In this document: positions 1 to 4,805 of the stretch, in pieces
Layout of the letters: every line of letters starts with the position of its first letter
Numbering within the stretch: position 1 is the first letter of the stretch
NCBI GenBank assembly: GCA_002412545.1
Contig: DHVG01000006.1
Location: 16,835-25,912, forward strand
DNA length: 9,078 nucleotides
Direction of reading: 5' to 3'
Source: Elusimicrobia bacterium UBA5214
GTDB taxonomy: Bacteria; Elusimicrobiota; UBA5214
Position numbers and translations under genes: made by a program
The notes under the pieces: generated by a model
Seen by the model: the letters and a program-made list of their open reading frames with translations, nothing else
Told to the model about the DNA's origin: nothing
Database searches by the model: none

Positions 1-87
1 CTCAGGAAAGAATTGAAAACAATGCGAAACGGTGACAGTCTTTACTTTTTTACATTTGACAAATTGTATTTTTCGGGCAGATTTTGA
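1..87 (+). CDS. Possible C-terminal tail of an upstream gene (partial, weak)
   Basis: Frame 1 is open from the left edge for 28 codons to a TGA at 85-87 and would end in ...DKLYFSGRF. The other two + frames close within the first 33 bases. The peptide looks protein-like, but an open run of this length is easily due to chance, and no family can be recognised from it. Upstream sequence is needed to decide. Confidence 0.15.
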   Translation, partial: LRKELKTMRNGDSLYFFTFDKLYFSGRF

Positions 88-105
88 CTTTCACCTAGTT
101 AAATA

Positions 106-131
106 GTAGTGCAGGTTTAAACCTGCACTAC
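106..131. repeat. 26-bp perfect palindrome, centre TTTAAA
   Basis: The left arm GTAGTGCAGGTTT is followed at once by its exact reverse complement, with no loop. The core GCAGG/CCTGC resembles the repeat units found inside the coding sequence at 5231-5314. It could be a dispersed palindromic (REP-like) repeat or a dimeric protein-binding site. It lies 134 bp upstream of the AlbA_2 gene. Confidence 0.7.
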
Positions 132-144
132 CCGGCAGAACCAT

Positions 145-163
145 TATCACCTACGCGGTGATA
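145..163. repeat. 7-bp-stem hairpin TATCACC / GGTGATA
   Basis: TATCACC (145-151) and GGTGATA (157-163) enclose a 5-nt loop TACGC. The hairpin lies in the gene-free leader of the AlbA_2 gene. Its role is unknown. It may be an operator-like dyad or part of a structured leader with the GGGAC/GTCCC hairpins that follow. Confidence 0.4.
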
Positions 164-180
164 GAGGTTATAGGGAAAAT

Positions 181-225
181 CGGGACGGACGAAAAGTCCC
201 GTTGGGACATCGTCCCTTTACGGGA
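181..225 (+). other. Overlapping GGGAC/GTCCC hairpins in the gene leader
   Basis: CGGGAC (181-186) can pair with GTCCCG (196-201). GGGAC (204-208) can pair with GTCCC (212-216) across a 3-nt loop. TCCCG (197-201) can pair with CGGGA (221-225). The first and third pairings share bases 197-201 and so exclude one another. A run of five T follows at 231-235. The layout could serve as a leader switch or could be degenerate repeat DNA. No expression evidence is available. Confidence 0.3.
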
Positions 226-265
226 GGGAATTTTTCTGAGGCAACCCGAGATGTAGTGGTGATTT

Positions 266-1642
266 ATGAACGAAATTATTACTAATAAAGAATCTAAAAA
301 TATTGAATTCAAAAAATCGGTTGGGGAGTGGAAAGAAATTGTAGAGACGGTTTCTGCTTTCTCTAACACAAGGGGTGGGGAGATACTTGTCGGAATGTTG
401 AACTCCGGGAAGGTTATCGGAGTAAAAGTTGGGAAAGATACAATTGAAGATTTAACCAATAAAATTGTCAGTAATACTGACCCGAAAGTTTATCCTAAAA
501 TTTTAGTAGAAAAAACTAAAGGTAAATCCATTATTGTAATAGAGGTCAAAGAATCTGCTGAGAAATTGGTTTTAGCATTTGGTAGACCATATAAACGAGT
601 AGGTAAATCTACGGTTAGAATGTCCAAAGACGAATATGAAAACACAATATTAGAAAAACACAAAGAGAAATTACAGTTTGATACTCAGATTTGTAAGAGT
701 GCTACTTGGAAAGATTTGGATAAAGAAAAAGTGAAGCAATTTTTGAGAACAGCAAAAGCAGAAAGAAATTTTGATGTTAATCCCAATGTCTCTTTGAAAG
801 AAGCGATAGAAAGACTTGGCTTAGTCGGTGCGGATAAGTTATTGAATACTGCTTTACTTCTCTTTGGGAAGAACCCACAAAAGTTTTTTCCGCAGGTAAG
901 AATAAGGTGTGCAAGATTCAAAGGAACCGAAGGTTTGGATTATATTGATATGAAAATCTTGGAGGGAACAATTCCAGAACTACGGGAAAACGCAATGAAA
1001 TTTGTTATGCAATACATAAAGCACGGTGTATTTTTTGATGCAAACCGAAGATACGATAAATGGGAGTATCCGCTCAGAGCAGTTGAAGAGGCACTGAATA
1101 ATGCTCTTGGACACAGGGATTATTTTTCTAATGCTGAAATCCATCTTTCCATTTACGATGACCGTCTGGAAGTATGGAATCCGGGAGAACTTCTACCCCC
1201 GTTGCGGCCAGAAGACTTAAAAAAGGAACATAAATCAATTCCCAGAAACAAGTTCCTTGCTGATAAATTATTCTTGATAAAATACATTGAAGAATGGGGC
1301 AGAGGGACTAATAGAATTGTGGACGAAATGAAAGAAAATAAATTATCCGAACCAGAATTTAAAAATTATTCCGGTGGATTTGCAGTAACACTGATAGGAC
1401 CTGGAAAATCCTTTGAAGAAAAAATTGAGAAAGAAAAATTACATATTCTTGAGATAAATGAAAGACAGAAAAAAGCGATTGAGTATTTAAAAACCAATGA
1501 TGTTATTAGCACAAAAGTATATATGAAATTAAACAAAGTTTCTGATAAAACAGCGTTTCTGGAACTTAATAATTTACTTATAAAGAATATTTTAATAAAA
1601 GAAGGAAAGGGTAGAACGACAATTTATAAATTAAAAAGGTAG
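266..1642 (+). CDS. AlbA_2 (Schlafen-type) / ATPase-fold / winged-helix regulator
   Basis: A 458-residue protein with the architecture of the COG2865-type 'putative transcriptional regulator' family. Residues ~8-130 form the AlbA_2 domain, with ESKNIEFKKS (9-18), AFSNTRGGEILVGM (31-44) and GRPYKRVGKSTVRMS (106-120). A GHKL/HATPase-like half follows, with an N-box-like EEALNNALGHRDY (274-286), LEVWNPGELLPP (301-312) and EEWGRGTNRI (342-351). Residues ~395-458 look like a winged helix-turn-helix. The family is thought to bind nucleic acid and nucleotide, but its role is mostly undefined; some members sit in defence or mobile regions. The start is preceded by GGTGAT (258-263), which matches the distal part of a Shine-Dalgarno at very short spacing. 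It stands alone, is flanked by palindromes at 106-131 and 1865-1894, and its stop lies in an 11-bp repeat array. Confidence 0.88.
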   Translation: MNEIITNKESKNIEFKKSVGEWKEIVETVSAFSNTRGGEILVGMLNSGKVIGVKVGKDTIEDLTNKIVSNTDPKVYPKILVEKTKGKSIIVIEVKESAEKLVLAFGRPYKRVGKSTVRMSKDEYENTILEKHKEKLQFDTQICKSATWKDLDKEKVKQFLRTAKAERNFDVNPNVSLKEAIERLGLVGADKLLNTALLLFGKNPQKFFPQVRIRCARFKGTEGLDYIDMKILEGTIPELRENAMKFVMQYIKHGVFFDANRRYDKWEYPLRAVEEALNNALGHRDYFSNAEIHLSIYDDRLEVWNPGELLPPLRPEDLKKEHKSIPRNKFLADKLFLIKYIEEWGRGTNRIVDEMKENKLSEPEFKNYSGGFAVTLIGPGKSFEEKIEKEKLHILEINERQKKAIEYLKTNDVISTKVYMKLNKVSDKTAFLELNNLLIKNILIKEGKGRTTIYKLKR

Positions 1643-1703
1643 TGATTAGGTAGTGATTAGGTAGTGATTACAGCACGATTAATGCACGATTAGTGCACGA
1701 TTA
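1638..1703. repeat. Six 11-bp tandem repeats ending in GATTA
   Basis: Three identical units GGTAGTGATTA (1638-1648, 1649-1659, 1660-1670) are followed by CAGCACGATTA, ATGCACGATTA and GTGCACGATTA (1671-1703). The array starts inside the last codons of the AlbA_2 gene and supplies its TAG stop. Because 11 is not a multiple of 3, the first three units give stops in all three frames on the + strand. The TTA in each unit does the same on the - strand. The period is close to one helical turn, as in iteron-like protein-binding arrays. Confidence 0.9.
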
Positions 1704-1764
1704 TGGAATTGGTTGTTGATGCTCACTAATTAATGGGAAATCTGGGGACAGAGAACTTAATTAT

Positions 1765-1802
1765 TCTCCTTCGCCGAATGCGGCGGGGAGATTCATTTTT
1801 TT
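1765..1802 (+). terminator. Probable intrinsic terminator after the AlbA_2 gene
   Basis: TCTCC (1765-1769) pairs with GGAGA (1787-1791), and inside it CGCCG (1772-1776) pairs with CGGCG (1781-1785) across an AATG loop. The stem is followed by ttca and a run of seven T (1792-1802). It lies about 120 bp after the gene's stop and is oriented to end its transcript. Confidence 0.55.
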
Positions 1803-1864
1803 CAGTCAAAAGAATTGTTTTTTTCTGATTTTTTTCGGGAAAGTATCAAATCTAAAGTATCTCT

Positions 1865-1894
1865 TATTCCAATATTCTTAAGAATATTGGAATA
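1865..1894. repeat. 30-bp perfect palindrome, centre CTTAAG
   Basis: The left arm TATTCCAATATTCTT (1865-1879) is followed directly by its exact reverse complement (1880-1894), with no loop. With the palindrome at 106-131 it brackets the AlbA_2 gene, and both share a central TTAA. A dimeric regulator site, a cruciform-forming repeat or an insertion scar are possible. No known element name fits. Confidence 0.75.
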
Positions 1895-1928
1895 TGCTAA
1901 CCTCAGTAAGACCTACCTTTTTTCGTTC

Positions 1929-2014
1929 ACCCCATTAGAAATTGCTTGTGTATTACGATTTAAAATTTAAGGTTCCTCTTTATAACCTACTTTATGGAAT
2001 ATTTCTAACGGGGT
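1929..2014. repeat. Long inverted repeat ACCCCATTAGAAAT / ATTTCTAACGGGGT
   Basis: The 14-nt arms at 1929-1942 and 2001-2014 pair with a single mismatch (A1934/C2009). The 58-nt interior contains a further small hairpin AGGTT (1970-1974) / AACCT (1984-1988). The ACCCC/GGGGT ends recall the ACCCCGTAA repeat inside the gene at 5503-5536 and the GACCCGTA hairpin at 2066-2092, which suggests a related repeat family. Confidence 0.55.
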
Positions 2015-2065
2015 TTACTTTAATTTTATTTCTTCTTAAGCCGTAGAATTTTTTTTATCGGTCTT

Positions 2066-2092
2066 GACCCGTATAGATTTATTTTACGGGTC
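2066..2092. repeat. 8-bp-stem hairpin GACCCGTA / TACGGGTC
   Basis: GACCCGTA (2066-2073) and TACGGGTC (2085-2092) enclose an 11-nt AT-rich loop. GTCTTG occurs on both sides (2061-2066 and 2090-2095). There is no strong T-run after it in either direction, so it reads better as a palindromic repeat than as a terminator. Confidence 0.5.
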
Positions 2093-2217
2093 TTGCTTCT
2101 TTTTTCTGGTTTTGTTAAAATGGAATCATTGAAAGATTTAACAATCTTCGCCGAATAGTTCAATATATTCAGTAGAGCAAATTATTTTTTTCCTTTTTGT
2201 AAAAGGTAGTCCTAAAG

Positions 2218-2246
2218 TTGACTTAGAGAGTGCAGTATATTAAAAT
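2218..2246 (+). promoter_or_regulatory. Sigma70-type promoter for the ybgC operon
   Basis: TTGACT (2218-2223, 5 of 6 consensus) and TAAAAT (2241-2246, 5 of 6) are separated by exactly 17 nt. Transcription would start near 2253 and leave a leader of about 70 nt before the ATG at 2326. An ATATTAA/TTAATAT dyad (2237-2254) overlaps the -10 box, and TGTCC/GGACA (2254-2266) sits at the start point. Either could be an operator. This is the only good match I see upstream of the operon. Confidence 0.55.
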
Positions 2247-2325
2247 CTTAATATGTCCGGAGGACAACGAACTTACCGGATAAGACACTTCAATTCTGTC
2301 CCCCAAGACCTAATGAATTAACTAA

Positions 2326-2703
2326 ATGAAAATAAAAATCTATTATGAAGATACTGATGCCGGTGGGGTGGTCTATTACGCCAATTATCTGCGTTATTTT
2401 GAACGGGCACGGATTGAGTATATTTCTCGCCGCGGGATTGACCTGAAAAAACTGGAAGCAAAAGGTATCTATTTTGTTGTTGTCCGGACAGAAATAGATT
2501 ACCGTCGTCCGGCAAAACTCTACGATATTTTGGAAGTAAAGATAAAGACCAGTGAAGTAAAAAAAGTAAGTTTCTGGACTGAATATCAGGTTACCCGGAA
2601 GGAAGACAAAGAAACGATTGTTACCGGTAGAAGTAAACTTGTCTGTATCAATGACAATTTCAAAGTAATCCCGATACCAAAAAAAATTATCACTAAACTT
2701 TAA
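2326..2703 (+). CDS. ybgC: YbgC/4HBT-family acyl-CoA thioesterase (hotdog fold)
   Basis: A 125-residue, full-length single-domain hotdog protein. The N-terminal signature YYEDTDAGGVVYYANY (6-21) is followed by the YFERARIEYI helix (24-33). Asp11 matches the catalytic aspartate of YbgC (Asp18 in E. coli). The histidine usual two residues after GGVV is Tyr18 here. Family members hydrolyse acyl-CoA thioesters in the cytoplasm, and YbgC is often linked to the Tol-Pal envelope cluster, though no tol gene is visible. The start is fixed by an in-frame TAA directly before the ATG. No Shine-Dalgarno is visible, so initiation may be weak or rely on the AU-rich leader. It is the first gene of the probable operon, 76 bp before the next start chosen here. 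Confidence 0.92.
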   Translation: MKIKIYYEDTDAGGVVYYANYLRYFERARIEYISRRGIDLKKLEAKGIYFVVVRTEIDYRRPAKLYDILEVKIKTSEVKKVSFWTEYQVTRKEDKETIVTGRSKLVCINDNFKVIPIPKKIITKL

Positions 2704-2779
2704 TCATTATTTAGCAAAAAGTTTTTCTACCTTTTCCCGTTCGGGCAAGATGAGGATAGAAATTGGTTCCAAATTCAAA

Positions 2780-3511
2780 ATGGACAAAAAAATAGCAAAC
2801 ATTTTTTTTGGTTTTCTCTTAATATTTGGTGCGGGAATACTGCGAGGGGAAGATTTTCCTAAACCAAGCGGTTGGATTTCTGATAATGCCGGAGTAATTG
2901 ATTCCGAATCGGCGCAGAAAATTAGCAGTATCATCAGCGAATTAGAGGCAAAGACCGGTGCGGAAATTGCGGTGGTAATGGTTAAGAGTTTAAAAAATGA
3001 TACAATTGAAAATTTCAGTATCCGTCTTTTTCAGAAATGGGGTATCGGAAAGAAGGGGAAAGATAACGGGGTATTAATTATTTCGGCGATCGAAGATAGG
3101 AAGGTGAGGATAGAAGTCGGCTATGGACTTGAAGGCATTCTTCCGGATGGTTTGTGCGGTCAGATTCTTGATACTTATGTAATTCCTCATTTTAAGAAAG
3201 GTGAATACGCTGAAGGTCTATCAATGGGTGTTTTGGCGGTTGCTTCGGTTATTGCCAAAGATGCCGGTGTTGAACTTACCGGCGGGAATATCCCGGTAAG
3301 AAAGAAAAGTGGAGGAAGTCTATTCGTTTTTATCCTGCAATTTATGTTTGCAGTGATTATGATTTACATATTTATCCGTCACCCGTTACTTTTTTTCTTT
3401 CTTATCAGCAGGTCAGGTGGAGGTCGCGGCTTTGGTAGCGGTAGTTCTGGTGGTTTCGGTGGTTTTGGCGGCGGTCTGGGCGGCGGCGGTGGGGCAAGTA
3501 GAAGTTGGTAG
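2780..3511 (+). CDS. TPM-domain (Psb32/YgcG-type) membrane protein with Gly-rich tail
   Basis: From the chosen start the protein has 243 residues: a signal sequence (MDKKIANIFFGFLLIFGAG), a TPM domain, a membrane segment and a glycine-rich tail. TPM hallmarks are GWISDNAGVID near residue 31, TGAEIAVVMV near 59, WGIGKKGKDNGVLI near 87 and RIEVGYGLEGILPD near 110. The helix LFVFILQFMFAVIMIYIFI near 181-199 precedes a tail ending GGGGGASRSW. The Gly-rich end with a final SRSW/SGSW-like motif is usual in this family. Members commonly sit beside LemA, as here two genes downstream; their role at the envelope is poorly defined. An upstream in-frame ATG at 2750 would add MRIEIGSKFK. I prefer 2780 because the signal peptide is then compact, but neither start has a good Shine-Dalgarno. 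Confidence 0.88.
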   Translation: MDKKIANIFFGFLLIFGAGILRGEDFPKPSGWISDNAGVIDSESAQKISSIISELEAKTGAEIAVVMVKSLKNDTIENFSIRLFQKWGIGKKGKDNGVLIISAIEDRKVRIEVGYGLEGILPDGLCGQILDTYVIPHFKKGEYAEGLSMGVLAVASVIAKDAGVELTGGNIPVRKKSGGSLFVFILQFMFAVIMIYIFIRHPLLFFFLISRSGGGRGFGSGSSGGFGGFGGGLGGGGGASRSW

Positions 3512-3522
3512 GGAGGTAAGAA

Positions 3523-4185
3523 ATGGAAAAATATTTGAACGAATTTTCTCAAGCATTAAGTAGTTCATTAGGGGAAAATCTTATTGCGCTAATCCTTTAT
3601 GGAAGTGCGGTGAAGGGAGAAAATGTTCCTAAACAATCCGATGTCAATGTAATGGTCGTCCTCAGCGAACTTACACTGGAGAAACTTTCTTCTTTAGAAA
3701 CAATTATCCATAACGGGCAGCGGAAAGCAAAGATTAATCCGGTATTTTGGACCGAAGAGGAACTGAAGAATTCTGCTGATGTTTTCCCGGTAGAATTCCT
3801 GGATATTAAAGAGAAGTACCGTATTCTCTACGGGAAGGATATTTTCTCCGAGATTACGGTCAATACCAAGAATCTTCGACACCAGTTGGAATTTGAACTC
3901 CGGAGCAAACTTTTACGAATGAGAAACGAATGGTTAAATTTGCGGGGGAGAAAAACGCCGCTTTATGATTTTCTTACCCGTGCCGGAACCTCATTCTTGC
4001 ATCTTTTTAATTATGCGAAAAAATTATCCACCAATAAGTTTGATAATTCTTTAGCCGAACCGTTCGGGAAATGTATTGCCTTAAAGAGAAAAGAAATAAA
4101 ATTAGGTCGAGCGGAATTGGAAACACTGTATAGTGAGGTGCATAATTCCGTAGCAAAAATAATTGCGATAATAAACGAAATTTAG
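3523..4185 (+). CDS. Pol-beta-type nucleotidyltransferase domain protein
   Basis: A 220-residue protein with the nucleotidyltransferase signature LYGSAVKGE (25-33) and then SDVNVMVVL (39-47). The GSxxxG loop is intact. The second metal-binding carboxylate of the usual DxD is Asn42 (D-V-N). A third carboxylate could be Glu91 or Asp94 in EFLDIKEKYRILYGKD. The C-terminal half is helical, with the charged LRHQLEFELRSKLLRMR (118-134). The family adds nucleotides to proteins, RNA or small molecules, but the substrate cannot be read here. A strong GGAGGT (3512-3517) lies 5 nt before the ATG. The gene starts 11 bp after the TPM gene and ends 13 bp before lemA, so co-expression is likely. It could be an inactive or specialised member. 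Confidence 0.82.
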   Translation: MEKYLNEFSQALSSSLGENLIALILYGSAVKGENVPKQSDVNVMVVLSELTLEKLSSLETIIHNGQRKAKINPVFWTEEELKNSADVFPVEFLDIKEKYRILYGKDIFSEITVNTKNLRHQLEFELRSKLLRMRNEWLNLRGRKTPLYDFLTRAGTSFLHLFNYAKKLSTNKFDNSLAEPFGKCIALKRKEIKLGRAELETLYSEVHNSVAKIIAIINEI

Positions 4186-4198
4186 CGGAGGAAAAGAG

Positions 4199-4765
4199 AT
4201 GAAAAGAAATTGGCTGATTGCTTTGGGAGTTGTTATTCTGGTAGTTTTGTTGCTGGTTGGGATGTATAATGGACTGGTAAAAAGGGATGTTGCAGTCACT
4301 ACTGCCTGGTCACAGGTAGAGAATGTCTTGCAGAGGCGTGCGGATTTAATCCCGAATCTGGTATCTTCGGTAAAGGGTTATGTGAAACACGAGAAAGAAG
4401 TACTTAAAAATCTCGCTGATGCACGAACACAGTATTCCGCAGCAAAAACAACCGATGAAAAAATAAAAGCTGCCGGACAAATGGGCGATGCTTTATCGCG
4501 GTTACTGGTAATTGTGGAGAATTATCCCAATTTGAAAGCGAACGAGACATTTAACCGTTTGATGGACGAACTTGCCGGAACCGAAAACCGGATTGCGGTG
4601 GAGAGAAAAAGATACAATGAAGCAGTTCAGGATTTAAATACCACGATACGCAGAATACCTTACAATTTTATTGCCTCAGTTTTTGGGTTCAAGGCAAAAC
4701 CATTCTTTGAAGCAGAAAAAGAAGCAAAAGCCGTACCGAAAGTTGATTTTGGCACAGAAAAATAA
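4199..4765 (+). CDS. lemA: LemA family protein
   Basis: A 188-residue protein of normal family length. It has a short cytoplasmic start (MKRNW), one membrane helix (residues ~6-22), then the LemA four-helix domain outside or inside the membrane. Signature stretches are NGLVKRDVAVTTAWSQVENV (24-43), LQRRADLIPNLVSSVKGYV (44-62), ENYPNLKAN (107-115) and GTENRIAVERKRYNEAVQ (127-144), ending with RRIPYNFIASVFGF (151-164). The family is widespread and its biochemical function is unsettled; it recurs with TPM proteins. GGAGG (4187-4191) lies 7 nt before the ATG. The unusual neighbour is the nucleotidyltransferase between TPM and LemA. The assignment is secure; the role in the cell is not. Confidence 0.95.
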   Translation: MKRNWLIALGVVILVVLLLVGMYNGLVKRDVAVTTAWSQVENVLQRRADLIPNLVSSVKGYVKHEKEVLKNLADARTQYSAAKTTDEKIKAAGQMGDALSRLLVIVENYPNLKANETFNRLMDELAGTENRIAVERKRYNEAVQDLNTTIRRIPYNFIASVFGFKAKPFFEAEKEAKAVPKVDFGTEK

Positions 4766-4805
4766 AAATCCAGATGATAATCCAGAAAAGCCAGTCGGTA
4801 GAGAT

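Larger units (their letters stand above)
1744..2303. mobile_element. Possible 560-bp non-autonomous element with GGGGACAGA inverted ends
   Basis: GGGGACAGA (1744-1752) is matched by its exact reverse complement TCTGTCCCC (2295-2303). The interval is AT-rich, has no open frame of useful length, and is full of inverted repeats. GGGGACAG/CTGTCCCC ends are, from memory, common around decayed Y1-transposase (REP-associated) sequence in uncultivated bacteria. No transposase remains here. TAATTAAT just outside the left end and TAATGAAT just outside the right are similar but not identical, so a target duplication is not established. A 9-bp match could be chance. Confidence 0.3.

Noticed and set aside
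56..84. TTGACA at 56-61 as a -35 box for the AlbA_2 gene
   Set aside because: At 16-18 nt spacing no acceptable -10 hexamer follows (CAGATT, AGATTT, GATTTT). The second TTGACT at 84-89 also lacks one.
1638..1703. CRISPR array
   Set aside because: The units are directly abutting 11-mers with no spacers.
2120..2158. 12-codon ORF MESLKDLTIFAE in the non-coding gap
   Set aside because: It is too short to judge, has no Shine-Dalgarno, and overlaps an AAGATT/AATCTT dyad. Nothing supports translation.
1744..2303. Intact insertion sequence or transposase
   Set aside because: No frame in this interval encodes a transposase-like protein on either strand. Only short matching ends are present.
2318..2515. 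65-codon - strand ORF opposite ybgC
   Set aside because: It is an antisense shadow of the hotdog thioesterase reading frame and shows no recognisable domain.
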